From 66-474 sp035695065 (lineage in GTDB: Bacteria > Pseudomonadota > Gammaproteobacteria > Xanthomonadales > Rhodanobacteraceae): a stretch of DNA of 64,000 nucleotides. A model generated the notes under the pieces. It saw only the letters and a program-made list of their open reading frames with translations, had not been told where the DNA came from and did no database searches. The DNA lies in the NCBI GenBank assembly GCA_035695065.1, contig DASSEW010000058.1, forward strand, positions 29,362 through 93,361, in the 5' to 3' direction. The translations under genes were made by a program, and so were the position numbers. This document shows positions 23,754 through 32,620 of the stretch, piece by piece (position 1 is the stretch's first letter; every line of letters begins with the position of its first letter).

Positions 23754-24749
23754 ATGGACGCATTGATCACGCGCATTGATAAAGCGCTTGCCGATATCGC
23801 GGCGGCCGCATCGCTCGACGCACTCGAAGCGCAGCGCGTAGCGTTGCTCGGCAAGAGCGGCGCGATCACCGCCGAACTGAAGGCGCTCGGCGCGCTCCCC
23901 CCCGAACAGCGCAAGCAGCGCGGCGCCGAGGTCAACTTCGCGCGCGACAAGCTCACCGCGGCGATCGCCGCCCGACGCGAGCAGCTCGAACGATCCGCGC
24001 TCGAGCGGCGGCTGGCTTCCGAAAGCATTGATGTCACGCTGCCCGGCCGCGACGCGCAGCATGGCTCGATACACCCGGTCACGCGCACGCTCGAGCGCAT
24101 CATCTCGATCTTCGCGCAGCTCGGCTATTCGGTTGCGGAAGGTCCGGAGATCGAGGACGACTGGCACAACTTCGAGGCGCTGAATTTCCCCGCGCACCAT
24201 CCGGCGCGCGCGATGCACGATACTTTCTATTTCCCGGACGGCCGGCTGTTGCGCACGCACACCTCGCCGGTGCAGATCCGCAGCATGCAGGGCCGGCAGC
24301 CGCCGATCCGCATCATCGCGCCCGGCAAGGTCTACCGGAGCGATTCGGACCAGACCCACTCGCCGATGTTCCATCAGGTCGAAGGCCTGCTGGTGGACGA
24401 ATCCGCGAGCTTCGCCGACCTCAAGGGCACGCTGGGCGCCTTCGTGCGCGCCTTCTTCGGCCGCGACTTCGAAATGCGTTTCCGGCCGAGCTATTTCCCG
24501 TTCACCGAACCGTCGGCGGAAGTGGACATCCGCTGGGACGCGGAAGACGGCTCCGAGCGCTGGCTGGAAGTGCTGGGCGCGGGCATGGTGCATCCGAAAG
24601 TGCTGGAGAACTGCGGCATCGATCCGGAGCGCTACACCGGCTTTGCTTTCGGCTTGGGCGTGGAGCGCTTCGCGATGCTGCGCTACGGCGTCACCGACCT
24701 GCGCGCGTTCTTCGAAAACGACGTGCGCTTCCTGAAACAATTTGCGTAG
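23754..24749 (+). CDS. pheS: Phenylalanyl-tRNA synthetase alpha subunit
   Basis: 331 residues from ATG 23754, with AAGAGGGG upstream. It has an N-terminal coiled coil (1-85), then the class II core with Phe-Pro-Ala-His-His-Pro-Ala-Arg, Arg-Thr-His-Thr-Ser-Pro-Val-Gln, and Gly-Leu-Gly-Val-Glu-Arg-Phe-Ala-Met-Leu-Arg-Tyr near the end. The length is close to the E. coli protein (327). It forms an alpha2-beta2 enzyme with PheT and charges tRNA-Phe. The TAG stop belongs to a family A repeat at 24746. Confidence 0.97.
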   Translation: MDALITRIDKALADIAAAASLDALEAQRVALLGKSGAITAELKALGALPPEQRKQRGAEVNFARDKLTAAIAARREQLERSALERRLASESIDVTLPGRDAQHGSIHPVTRTLERIISIFAQLGYSVAEGPEIEDDWHNFEALNFPAHHPARAMHDTFYFPDGRLLRTHTSPVQIRSMQGRQPPIRIIAPGKVYRSDSDQTHSPMFHQVEGLLVDESASFADLKGTLGAFVRAFFGRDFEMRFRPSYFPFTEPSAEVDIRWDAEDGSERWLEVLGAGMVHPKVLENCGIDPERYTGFAFGLGVERFAMLRYGVTDLRAFFENDVRFLKQFA

Positions 24750-24806
24750 GGCGGGTTTCAACCCGCCGACTCCAACAAGAACATGGCGGGTCAAGACCCG
24801 CCCTAC
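24746..24806. repeat. REP-like pair, family A, supplying the pheS stop
   Basis: GTAGGGCGGGTTTCAACCCGCC and GGCGGGTCAAGACCCGCCCTAC. The T of the first TAG is base 24747, so the repeat terminates pheS. The pair fills the gap to pheT. Confidence 0.85.
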
Positions 24807-24824
24807 AGATGGCGGACGGCTACG

Positions 24825-27200
24825 ATGAGGTTCTCCGAAAACTGGTTGCGCCAACTCGTCGTGATTCCCGCCGATCGCGTGGGGCTGGTCGAGCGACTGA
24901 CACTCAGCGGCCTGGAAGTCGAATCGGTCGAGACGCTCGGTGCGCAGCTCGAGGGCGTGGTCGTGGCGCGCATCGTCGAATGCACGCCGCACCCGGATGC
25001 CGACAAGTTGCGCGTGTGCCGCGTCGAAACCGGCTCCGGCGAAGTGCAGATCGTGTGCGGTGCACCGAACGCGCGCGCAGGGTTGAAGGCGCCGCTGGCG
25101 ACGATCGGCGCGACGTTGCCCAACGGCATCGCGATCAAGGCGGCAAAACTGCGCGGCGTCGAATCCGCCGGCATGTTGTGTTCGGCAAAGGAACTGGCCG
25201 TGGATGCCGATGCCTCCGGCCTGATGGAGTTGCCGGAGGATGCACCGGTCGGCACGCCGTTCGGCGCCTACCTCGGCCTGCCGGATGCGTCCATCGAATT
25301 GAAGTTGACGCCCAACCGTTCCGATTGCCTCGGGATGCGCGGGCTGGCCGATGAGGTCGCTGCCGAATTCGGAACGCACGCGAAGGGTTTCGACTTCGCT
25401 CCGGTGTCCGCGACCATCAAGACGCAACGCGCGATCCGCCTGGAAGCAGGCGCCGATTGCCCACGTTATCTCGGCCGCGCGATCCGCGGCATTGATGCTT
25501 TCGCGAAGACGCCGGTGTGGATGGCGCAGCGCCTGCGCGCGGCTGGCATCAAGCCGATCAGCGCGGTCGTGGACGTCACCCAGTACGTGATGCTGGAACT
25601 CGGGCAGCCGATGCACGCGTTCGATGAGTCGAACCTCGAAGGCTCGATCATCGTGCGCCGCGCGCACGCAAGCGAGACGTTGAAGTTGCTGGACGGCAGC
25701 GAAGCGAAGCTCGATCCCGGGTTCCTTGTAATTGCGGATGAAACGAAACCGCTGGCGCTGGCCGGCGTGATGGGCGGCTTCGAATCGCGCGTCACCGAGA
25801 GCACGCGCAATGTATTCCTGGAATCGGCGCATTTCGCGCCGGCCGCGATCATGGGTCGCGCGCGCAAGCTGGGCTTGAACACCGATGCCGCGCATCGGTT
25901 CGAGCGCGGCGTGGATCCGGAATTGCCGCGCTTGGCGATGGAGCGCGCGACCGCGCTGTTGATCGAAATCACGGGTGGTCAGGCTGGCGACATCGTCGAA
26001 GCCGCGCTGTCGGAACATCTCTCGCATGCGACTCCGATCGCGTTGCGTCGCGCACGCATCGCGCGCGTACTCGGCGTGGCGATCCCCGACGAACAGGTGC
26101 AGCGGATCCTTTCCGCGCTCGGCATGCAGCTCGAAACGACGGATGACGGCTGGCATGTCACGCCGCCCAGCCGCCGCTTCGACATCGGGCGCGAGGAAGA
26201 CCTGATCGAGGAACTGGCACGCATCCACGGGTACGCGCAGATTCCTTCGCGCCTGCCGGCGGGGGAACCCCCGGCGCCGGTCGAGGATGAAACGCGGTTG
26301 CCGGAAAGTGCGCTGCGCGCGCAGCTCGCCGCGCGCGATTTCACCGAAGCAGTCTGCTACGCCTTCGTGGACGCGCTGCGGCTGCAGACCTGGGGCATTG
26401 CCGATGGCGCGGTGCCGCTTGCCAACCCGTTGTCGGCGGAAATGGCGGTGATGCGCACTTCGCTGCTGCCCGGGCTGGTGGATGCGCTGCGTGCGAATCG
26501 CAATCGCCAGCAGGCGCGCGTGCGGCTGTTCGAGTTCGGAAGGATTTTCACGCGCACGGCCGATGCCCCGCGCGAAACGCCGATGCTTGCCGCCGTGGCG
26601 TGCGGCAGCGCGCAGGCCGAGCAATGGGGCGAAAAATCGCGCGCACTGGATTTCTTCGATCTGAAAGGTGACCTGGAATCGCTGCTGGCCATGGGCGGCT
26701 CGCCGGGCTGGAACTTCGGCCGGAATGACCTGCCGGCTTGGCTGCATCCGGGCCGGGGAGCGCGGGTGCTGATCAACGGGGTGCCGGTCGGCGCCATCGG
26801 GGCCCTGCATCCGCGCCTGCTGCGTGAGCTGGATCTGGATGGCGATGTGTACGTCTTCGAAGTGCAGGGCCAGCCGTTGCGCCAACGCATCGTGCCAATT
26901 GCACGATCATTGCCGCGCTTCCCTTCCGTGAGACGCGATATCGCGGTTGAGCTGCCGCTCACGGTTGTCTGGGGGGAAATCGAGGGAAATTTGCGCAAAG
27001 CGCTCGGCCCGGTGCTGTCCGACACCTTTGTTTTCGACGTTTATACCGGGCCAGGCTTGAAAGAAGATCAAAAAAGTGTCGCTATGGGCTTGATTTTGCA
27101 GGACGCTTCGCGCACCCTTACAGACCAGGATGCCGATGCTTGCGTAGCCGCGGCTTTGGCATCGCTGGAGTCCATGTTCGGGGCAAAGCTGAGGAGCTGA
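24825..27200 (+). CDS. pheT: Phenylalanyl-tRNA synthetase beta subunit
   Basis: 791 residues from ATG 24825, matching the family N-terminus Met-Arg-Phe-Ser-Glu-Asn-Trp-Leu. Domains: an OB-fold tRNA-binding module (about 40-150, with Pro-His-Pro-Asp-Ala-Asp-Lys-Leu), B3/B4 editing domain (about 210-380), B5 domain, catalytic-like core, and the C-terminal ferredoxin-fold anticodon domain with Phe-Pro-Ser-Val-Arg-Arg-Asp-Ile. It edits mischarged Tyr-tRNA-Phe. ihfA begins one base after its stop. Confidence 0.97.
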   Translation: MRFSENWLRQLVVIPADRVGLVERLTLSGLEVESVETLGAQLEGVVVARIVECTPHPDADKLRVCRVETGSGEVQIVCGAPNARAGLKAPLATIGATLPNGIAIKAAKLRGVESAGMLCSAKELAVDADASGLMELPEDAPVGTPFGAYLGLPDASIELKLTPNRSDCLGMRGLADEVAAEFGTHAKGFDFAPVSATIKTQRAIRLEAGADCPRYLGRAIRGIDAFAKTPVWMAQRLRAAGIKPISAVVDVTQYVMLELGQPMHAFDESNLEGSIIVRRAHASETLKLLDGSEAKLDPGFLVIADETKPLALAGVMGGFESRVTESTRNVFLESAHFAPAAIMGRARKLGLNTDAAHRFERGVDPELPRLAMERATALLIEITGGQAGDIVEAALSEHLSHATPIALRRARIARVLGVAIPDEQVQRILSALGMQLETTDDGWHVTPPSRRFDIGREEDLIEELARIHGYAQIPSRLPAGEPPAPVEDETRLPESALRAQLAARDFTEAVCYAFVDALRLQTWGIADGAVPLANPLSAEMAVMRTSLLPGLVDALRANRNRQQARVRLFEFGRIFTRTADAPRETPMLAAVACGSAQAEQWGEKSRALDFFDLKGDLESLLAMGGSPGWNFGRNDLPAWLHPGRGARVLINGVPVGAIGALHPRLLRELDLDGDVYVFEVQGQPLRQRIVPIARSLPRFPSVRRDIAVELPLTVVWGEIEGNLRKALGPVLSDTFVFDVYTGPGLKEDQKSVAMGLILQDASRTLTDQDADACVAAALASLESMFGAKLRS

Positions 27201-27201
27201 G

Positions 27202-27504
27202 ATGACGACGCTGACCAAGGCGGAAATGGCCGAGCGTCTGTTCCTGGACGTGGGCCTGAACAAGCGCGAGGCGAAGGAATTCGTGGACGCGTTTTTCGAG
27301 GTGGTACGCGAGGCGCTCGAAAAGGGGGAGCAGGTGAAGTTGTCCGGCTTCGGCAATTTCGACCTGCGGCAGAAGAACCAGCGCCCGGGACGCAATCCCA
27401 AGACCGGCGAGGAGATCCCGATCTCCGCGCGCAGGGTGGTGACTTTCCGTCCCGGCCAGAAGCTGAAGGTGCGAGTCGAGAGCTATGCTGGACCCACGCA
27501 GTAA
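27202..27504 (+). CDS. ihfA: Integration host factor subunit alpha
   Basis: 100 residues, a DNA-bending HU/IHF-family protein with Leu-Thr-Lys-Ala-Glu-Met-Ala-Glu at the start, Lys-Leu-Ser-Gly-Phe-Gly-Asn-Phe in the middle, and the minor-groove arm Arg-Asn-Pro-Lys-Thr-Gly-Glu. It pairs with IhfB (not in the window). It lies directly after pheT, as in E. coli, and its last 20 bases overlap the MerR gene. Confidence 0.96.
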   Translation: MTTLTKAEMAERLFLDVGLNKREAKEFVDAFFEVVREALEKGEQVKLSGFGNFDLRQKNQRPGRNPKTGEEIPISARRVVTFRPGQKLKVRVESYAGPTQ

Positions 27505-27838
27505 CAACGAACTGCCGGCGATTCCCGCCAAGCGTTACTTCACCATTGGTGAAGTGAGCGACCTGTGCGCGGTGAAGCCGCACGTGCTGCGCTACTGGGA
27601 GCAGGAGTTCCCGGCGCTGAAGCCCGTGAAACGCCGCGGCAACCGCCGTTATTACCAGCGCCACGACGTGCTGATGATCCGGCAGATCCGCGCGCTCCTG
27701 TACGAACAGGGCTTCACCATCACCGGCGCGCGCGCGCGGCTGGAGGGCCAGCAGGCCCGGATGGAAGCCAGCATCTCCAACCAGATCGTCCGCCAGATGC
27801 GGATGGAACTGGAGCAGTTGCTCGCGATCCTGCGCTGA
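27485..27838 (+). CDS. MerR-family transcriptional regulator
   Basis: 117 residues. It has an N-terminal MerR winged helix (Tyr-Phe-Thr-Ile-Gly-Glu-Val-Ser-Asp-Leu-Cys at about 18-28; Leu-Arg-Tyr-Trp-Glu; Arg-Arg-Tyr-Tyr) and a short coiled-coil dimerisation helix. There is no effector domain or metal-binding Cys set. This small MerR is the conserved neighbour of ihfA in many gammaproteobacteria; its targets are not established. The start lies inside the 3' end of ihfA, implying translational coupling. Confidence 0.9.
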   Translation: MLDPRSNNELPAIPAKRYFTIGEVSDLCAVKPHVLRYWEQEFPALKPVKRRGNRRYYQRHDVLMIRQIRALLYEQGFTITGARARLEGQQARMEASISNQIVRQMRMELEQLLAILR

Positions 27839-27844
27839 GCGTCG

Positions 27845-27902
27845 CAGGCGGACACCGTCCACCGATCGCCGGAAACGAGTTGGCGGGCAATGCCCGCCCT
27901 AC
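27845..27902. repeat. REP-like pair, family A (first unit degenerate)
   Basis: CAGGCGGACACCGTCCACC (decayed stem) and GGCGGGCAATGCCCGCCCTAC. It abuts the tRNA-Pro promoter; a TTGGCG at 27880 in the repeat could serve as a poor -35. Confidence 0.7.
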
Positions 27903-27904
27903 GC

Positions 27905-27910
27905 TACAAT
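27905..27910 (+). promoter_or_regulatory. Probable -10 element of tRNA-Pro
   Basis: TACAAT, 13 bases before the mature tRNA 5' end. The -35 is unclear. Confidence 0.45.
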
Positions 27911-27923
27911 CGCGTGTTCATGT

Positions 27924-27997
27924 CGGGGCGTGGCGCAGTCTGGTAGCGCATCTGCCTGGGGGGCAGAGGGTCGTCGGTTCAAATCCGGCCGTCCCGA
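27924..27997 (+). tRNA. tRNA-Pro (anticodon GGG)
   Basis: Acceptor arms CGGGGCG / CGTCCCG, D-arm GGCGCAGTCTGGTAGCGC, anticodon loop CTGGGGG between TCTGC and GCAGA, and T-arm GGTTCAAATCC. The discriminator A is followed by TAT, so CCA is not encoded and must be added. Confidence 0.94.
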
Positions 27998-28005
27998 TAT
28001 CTCGG

Positions 28006-28067
28006 TGCCATCGTCCCTGATGGCAGAAGCGGATCAAAATGCGCACATCCATGTGCGCACTTCTCAA
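28006..28067. repeat. Paired palindromes, family B, downstream of tRNA-Pro
   Basis: First hairpin TGCCATCGTCCCTGATGGCA (28006-28025), spacer with GGATCAAAA, second hairpin TGCGCACATCCATGTGCGCA (28040-28059), then CTTCTCAAC. It has the same order and tail as the copy before thrS. Confidence 0.75.
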
Positions 28068-28094
28068 CGGCTCCGATGGAGAGCCCGCGCGTTT

Positions 28095-28137
28095 GCCATC
28101 CATGGCGTCCAGATTCCGGACAATCCATGTCCGGAAT
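28095..28137. repeat. Palindromes related to family B
   Basis: GCCATCCATGGC (28095-28106) and a longer stem ATTCCGGAC-AATCCAT-GTCCGGAAT (28113-28137), both centred on the TCCATG core. They lie just upstream of the proline iminopeptidase gene. Confidence 0.65.
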
Positions 28138-28183
28138 GGCCGCTCGCGTTCCCGCAGGCCCGCAAACCGTTTACGCTTGGCGG

Positions 28184-29137
28184 ATGACCAACTTCCGCCG
28201 CACGCTCTATCCTGAAATCGAGGCCTACGATTCCGGCATGCTGCCGGTCTCTCCGTTGCACACGCTCTACTACGAGCAATGCGGCAATCCGCACGGCAAG
28301 CCGGTGGTGTTCCTGCACGGCGGACCGGGCGCGGGCTGCAACGCCAAGTGCCGGCGCTTCTTCGATCCCGCTGCTTATCGCATCATCCTGTTCGACCAGC
28401 GCGGTTGCGGGCGTTCGACGCCGCACGCGGAACTGCGCGAGAACACGACCTGGGATCTGGTCGCCGACCTCGAGCGGCTGCGCGAACACCTGGGCATCGA
28501 TCGGTGGCAGGTGTTCGGCGGCTCATGGGGTTCGACACTCGCGCTGGCGTATGCGGAAACGCATCCCGATCGCGTCACCGAATTGGTGCTGCGCGGCATC
28601 TTCATGCTGCGCCGCTGGGAGCTGGAATGGTTCTACCAGGCCGGCTGCGATGCGCTGTTCCCGGATGCGTGGGAGCACTATCTCGCCGCGATTCCGGAGA
28701 ACGAGCACGGTGATCTCATCCATGCGTATCACCGGCGACTGACGTCGGATGATCCGGCGGTGCAACTCGCCGCCGCGCAAGCGTGGTCGGTATGGGAAGC
28801 CTCGACCAGTTTCCTCTTGCAGGATCAAACCTACATCGCGTCGAGCGCGGGCGATCGCTTCGCGCTGGCGTTCGCGCGCATCGAAAACCATTACTTCGTG
28901 AATCGCGGTTTTCTCGAATGCGACAATCAATTGTTGCGCGACGCGCATCGCTTGCGCGCCATTCCCGCGGTGATCGTGCAGGGCCGCTACGACGTGGTCT
29001 GCCCTTTGCGCAGCGCGTGGGACCTGCACCGTGCCTGGCCGGAAGCGAAGCTCGAAATCGTGCCGGATGCCGGGCATTCGGGGTTCGAGCCCGGCAACGT
29101 GGATGCGCTGATCCGCGCCACGGACGGATTTCGGTAG
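28184..29137 (+). CDS. pip: Proline iminopeptidase
   Basis: 317 residues from ATG 28184. It is an alpha/beta hydrolase of peptidase family S33: oxyanion motif His-Gly-Gly-Pro-Gly-Ala-Gly, Asp-Gln-Arg-Gly-Cys-Gly-Arg-Ser, nucleophile Gly-Gly-Ser114-Trp-Gly-Ser, and a late Asp-Val-Val-Cys-Pro then Ala-Gly-His for the rest of the triad. It removes N-terminal proline from peptides in the cytoplasm. The length matches the family (about 315). The TAG stop at 29135 is part of a family A repeat. Confidence 0.93.
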   Translation: MTNFRRTLYPEIEAYDSGMLPVSPLHTLYYEQCGNPHGKPVVFLHGGPGAGCNAKCRRFFDPAAYRIILFDQRGCGRSTPHAELRENTTWDLVADLERLREHLGIDRWQVFGGSWGSTLALAYAETHPDRVTELVLRGIFMLRRWELEWFYQAGCDALFPDAWEHYLAAIPENEHGDLIHAYHRRLTSDDPAVQLAAAQAWSVWEASTSFLLQDQTYIASSAGDRFALAFARIENHYFVNRGFLECDNQLLRDAHRLRAIPAVIVQGRYDVVCPLRSAWDLHRAWPEAKLEIVPDAGHSGFEPGNVDALIRATDGFR

Positions 29138-29204
29138 GGCGGACACCGTCCGCCGCGGCGGGCAATGCCCGCCCTACGTTCTGCGGCGGCAATGCCCGCC
29201 CTAC
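29134..29204. repeat. REP-like cluster, family A, ending two convergent genes
   Basis: Three hairpins fill the whole space between pip and the aminotransferase. The left end gives the pip TAG (29135-29137), and the right end, read on the minus strand, gives the aminotransferase TAG (29203-29201). Confidence 0.88.
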
Positions 29205-30709
29205 GCCGCAGCTTTCGCCACCGCCGGCTGCTGCAGCCGCGGACCCTTCAGCAGCGCCTCGCGCACATGCGCCACCAGCAGGTCGGCTTCCGCTTCGCTG
29301 ATCGCGAAGTGCGGCGTGAAACGGAGCGAGTTGGCGCCACCGTGGATCACGTTGATGCCGCGCTCGCGCATGTATTCCTCCGTCGACCCCGCGCCGTAGC
29401 ACTTGAACTGCGGGGCCAGCTCGCACGAGAACAGCAGGCCGGTGCCTTGCACCTTGGTGATCAGGCCGGGCAGCTCGTCCTTCAGCGCGTTCAACTTCGC
29501 GACGAGTTGCACGCCACGGTCACGGATGTTGGCGCGCAGTTGCGGCGTCAACTGGTCCATCACCGCGCAGGCGACGTCCAGCGCGCGCGGATTGGCGGTC
29601 ATGGTGTTGCCGTAGATGCCCTTGCGATACAGACCCGCGGCGCGCTCGTTCACCGCCAGCACGGACAGCGGGAACTGGCCGGCATTGAGCGCCTTGGAAT
29701 AGGTTTCCATGTCCGGCGCGGGCAGCTTTTCGAAGCCGGGATAATCCACGATCGACAGCACGCCGTGCGCGCGCAGGCCGGCCTGGATGGAATCCACCAG
29801 CAGCAGCGAGCCGTGCTTCTCGGTGAGCTCGCGCGCGGCCGCGTAGAACTCCGGCGTGACCGCGCGACCGGGATCGCCTTCGCCCATCACTGGCTCCAGG
29901 AACATCGCTTCGAAGAACCAGCCGTGCGTCTCCGCCTCGTCGAATGCGCGGCGAAGCGCGGCGACGTCATAAGGCGCAACCGTCACCAGAGAATGCTCGC
30001 CGCGGAAGCTGGCGAGATTGGCGTCGTAGGCCTTGCGCGAAGAATCCGAATACAGCGCCGGGCGTTCGGTGCGACCGTGGAACGCGCCCTTCACCGCGAG
30101 CCGTTTGATCGCGTGGCCGGCATGGCGCGCGCCGGCTTCGGTCATCAGCTTGGCGTTCACGTCGGCGATGCGGCCCGCCAGCGTCACGCTTTCCGAGCCG
30201 GAGTTGAGGCACATGAAACGGCGGTACGGGTTGCCGCCACGGGTGCGGCCGATCTCCCGGTTCAGCGCTTCGGTGAAACGCAGTTGCGCCGGATTCGGCG
30301 TCATCACGTTGGCCATCACCTGCGGCCGGGCCAGCGCCTGCATCACCGCCTGCGGATTGTGGCCGAAGCCCAGCATCCCGTAGCCGCCGCAGTCGTACAG
30401 CACCGCGCCCTTGGTCGTGACGATCCAGGGGCCGCGCGCTGCCAGCGCGACGAACGGGCACACCGCGTCGTCCGAATAGAAGTTCACGAAACCCGATTGC
30501 GCGCGCTCGATCTGCGCCTGTTCGTCGAGTCCCAGAAAATCCGCCATGCTCGCGCGCAACTGCGCGTGCGCATCGCGCGCATCGGCGATGGCGCCGGCCA
30601 GCGACGGATCGGAAGCGGCGAAGCGCTCGATCGTCGCGTCGTCCAGGCCGTGGGTGCGAACCTGGCCGCCGTGGGCGCGCAGCTCGCGCAGCATCTCGAT
30701 CGGATTCAT
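29201..30709 (-). CDS. Class III PLP-dependent aminotransferase
   Basis: 502 residues. Start chosen at 30709, with a clear AGGAGGTG site 6 bases upstream. Fold-type I, class III aminotransferase features: Asp-Cys-Gly-Gly-Tyr-Gly near 105, Asn-Ser-Gly-Ser-Glu-Ser, Gly-Ala-Phe-His-Gly-Arg-Thr, and Ser-Lys339-Ala-Leu, where Lys339 is the probable PLP Schiff-base lysine. The roughly 90-residue N-terminal extension and overall length resemble lysine-6- or similar omega-aminotransferases, but the substrate cannot be fixed. The stop codon comes from the repeat shared with pip. Confidence 0.85.
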   Translation of the reverse strand: MNPIEMLRELRAHGGQVRTHGLDDATIERFAASDPSLAGAIADARDAHAQLRASMADFLGLDEQAQIERAQSGFVNFYSDDAVCPFVALAARGPWIVTTKGAVLYDCGGYGMLGFGHNPQAVMQALARPQVMANVMTPNPAQLRFTEALNREIGRTRGGNPYRRFMCLNSGSESVTLAGRIADVNAKLMTEAGARHAGHAIKRLAVKGAFHGRTERPALYSDSSRKAYDANLASFRGEHSLVTVAPYDVAALRRAFDEAETHGWFFEAMFLEPVMGEGDPGRAVTPEFYAAARELTEKHGSLLLVDSIQAGLRAHGVLSIVDYPGFEKLPAPDMETYSKALNAGQFPLSVLAVNERAAGLYRKGIYGNTMTANPRALDVACAVMDQLTPQLRANIRDRGVQLVAKLNALKDELPGLITKVQGTGLLFSCELAPQFKCYGAGSTEEYMRERGINVIHGGANSLRFTPHFAISEAEADLLVAHVREALLKGPRLQQPAVAKAAA

Positions 30710-30917
30710 GGGACACCTCCTCGCGGCGACGCCGAGCGTCGCGCGTAAGTCGTTCAACAGAAAAAGAAAACGTCCGGCAATTTTACCAGCTAAGCCGCTG
30801 CGGCGTAACCCCGGGGTCGGACACGGCCCGGCATGACGCCTGTCAGAAGCGGAGCCTGACGCCGGCGACTCCCGCGCCATCGCATGGAGGCGGACGATGC
30901 GTGAAAGGGAGGAGCCC

Positions 30918-31838
30918 ATGAGCACACCGATCGCGCAACTGGAAAATGTCGTCAAACGCTACGGTGCGGTCACCGCGCTGGATGGCGTGAACCTGAAATT
31001 GCATCGGGGCGAACTGCTGGCCCTGCTCGGCCCGAACGGCGCCGGCAAGAGCACCGCGGTGTCGCTGCTGCTCGGCCTGCAGCGCGCCGACGCCGGTCGC
31101 GCGGAATTGTTCGGCCTCGACCCGCAGTCGCTGGATGCGCGCCGGCGCATCGGGGTGATGCTGCAGGAAGCCGCGCTGCAACAGTCGCTGCGCGTGGATG
31201 AGCTGATCCGATTGACGATGAGCTACTACCCGCAGCCGCGCGAATTCGGCGAGATCGCGCTGATGGCCGGCATCGAGGAACTGCTGCCGCGCCGCTACGG
31301 CAAGCTTTCCGGCGGACAGAAGCGGCGCGTGCAGTTCGCGCTGGCGATCTGCGGCGATCCGCAAATCCTGTTCCTGGACGAACCCACTGTCGGCCTCGAC
31401 CTCGGCGCGCGCACGGCGATGTGGAAGGCGCTGCGCGCGTTGGTCGCGGATGGCTGCGCGATCGTGCTGACCACGCATTACCTGGAGGAAGCCGAAGCGC
31501 TGGCCGATCGTGTGGCCGTGCTGGCGCGAGGGAAGATCATCGCCGAAGGCAGCGTCGATGCCATCCGCGCGCACGTGGCGCAGCGGCGCATCCGTTGTGT
31601 CAGCGCGCTGCCTGCGGAAACGCTGCGCAACTGGCCGGAGGTGGCGCAAGCCGAGCGCGAAGGCGAGCATCTGCACATCGTCAGCGATGCGGCTGAAACC
31701 GTGCTGCGCCGGTTGCTGGCCGCCGATCCCGAGCTGCGGGAGCTGGAAGTGCGCCGCGCCGGACTGGCCGAGGCGTTCGTCGAGATTACCGAATCAGAAA
31801 CTGCGGAATCGAAATCCGAACAGAAGGAGGCCGCGTGA
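30918..31838 (+). CDS. ABC transporter ATP-binding protein
   Basis: 306 residues from ATG 30918, with GGGAGGAG upstream. Walker A Gly-Pro-Asn-Gly-Ala-Gly-Lys-Ser-Thr (near 42), signature Leu-Ser-Gly-Gly-Gln, Walker B Ile-Leu-Phe-Leu-Asp-Glu-Pro-Thr, and the H-loop His in Leu-Thr-Thr-His-Tyr-Leu-Glu-Glu-Ala. The C-terminal 80 residues are typical of ABC-2 exporters (drug/lipid/antibiotic resistance type). It couples ATP to the permease encoded by the next gene, with which it nearly overlaps. A kinase/regulator pair follows. Confidence 0.93.
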   Translation: MSTPIAQLENVVKRYGAVTALDGVNLKLHRGELLALLGPNGAGKSTAVSLLLGLQRADAGRAELFGLDPQSLDARRRIGVMLQEAALQQSLRVDELIRLTMSYYPQPREFGEIALMAGIEELLPRRYGKLSGGQKRRVQFALAICGDPQILFLDEPTVGLDLGARTAMWKALRALVADGCAIVLTTHYLEEAEALADRVAVLARGKIIAEGSVDAIRAHVAQRRIRCVSALPAETLRNWPEVAQAEREGEHLHIVSDAAETVLRRLLAADPELRELEVRRAGLAEAFVEITESETAESKSEQKEAA

Positions 31839-32608
31839 TGACTGCCGCGATCGCGATGAATCCCGCGCGCGTCACGCGCGCCTGGATGATGGAAGCGAAA
31901 TACGAATTCCTGCGTTTGCTGCGCACGCCTTCGTTCGCGCTGCCGACCATCCTGTTTCCGTCGCTGTTCTACATGCTGTTCGGCGTGCTGTTGAATGGCG
32001 GTGAGCATGGCGCCGATGCGGCGCGCTACATGCTCGCCGGCTACAGCGCATTCGGCGTCATGGCGCCGGGCCTGTTCGGCTTCGGCGTGGTCGTGGCGAT
32101 GGAGCGCGAGCACGGCCTGCTCACGTTGAAGCGCGCATTGCCGATGCCGCCCGGCGCCTACCTGTTCGCGAAGATGCTGATGGCGATGCTGTTCGCCGCG
32201 ATCGTGGTGTGCCTGCTGATGCTGCTCGCCGCAACGCTCGGCCACGTGCGCATGCCGCTCGCCAACTGGAGCGGGCTGCTGATCGCCGACGTGCTGGGCG
32301 TGTTGCCGTTCTGCGCGCTGGGCCTGCTGGTCGGCACATTGGTGGGCGGGCAGGGCGCGCCGGCGGTGGTGAACCTGATCTACCTTCCGATGTCGTTCCT
32401 GTCCGGCCTGTGGTTGCCGCTGAAGTTGCTGCCGAGATTCCTGCAACAGATCGCTCCGCTGTGGCCGGCCACGCACCTCGGCCAGGTCGCGTTGTCGGTG
32501 AGCGGCGCCGGGGGCGATCACAAGCTGGCGATGCACGCACTGGTGCTGGCCGGATTCACGGTGGTGTTCTTCGCGATCGCGCAGCGGCGTCTGCGGCGCA
32601 AGGGTTGA
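31838..32608 (+). CDS. ABC-2 type transporter permease
   Basis: 256 residues from ATG 31838, 7 bases after GAAGGAGG and overlapping the ATPase stop by one base (GTG 31835 is a weaker option). Six hydrophobic segments and the ABC-2 membrane fold (PF01061/PF12698-like), with Tyr-Leu-Pro-Met-Ser-Phe-Leu-Ser-Gly-Leu-Trp-Leu-Pro near 190. Together with the preceding ATPase it should form an exporter. The substrate is unknown; neighbouring DesKR-type regulators suggest a membrane-stress or lipid role. Confidence 0.9.
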   Translation: MTAAIAMNPARVTRAWMMEAKYEFLRLLRTPSFALPTILFPSLFYMLFGVLLNGGEHGADAARYMLAGYSAFGVMAPGLFGFGVVVAMEREHGLLTLKRALPMPPGAYLFAKMLMAMLFAAIVVCLLMLLAATLGHVRMPLANWSGLLIADVLGVLPFCALGLLVGTLVGGQGAPAVVNLIYLPMSFLSGLWLPLKLLPRFLQQIAPLWPATHLGQVALSVSGAGGDHKLAMHALVLAGFTVVFFAIAQRRLRRKG

Positions 32609-32620
32609 GGCGCGCGTATC

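Noticed and set aside
23493..26885. An open frame of more than 1,100 codons opposite pheS and pheT
   Set aside because: The same antisense artefact: low-complexity composition, no ribosome-binding site, and fully covered by conserved synthetase genes on the other strand.
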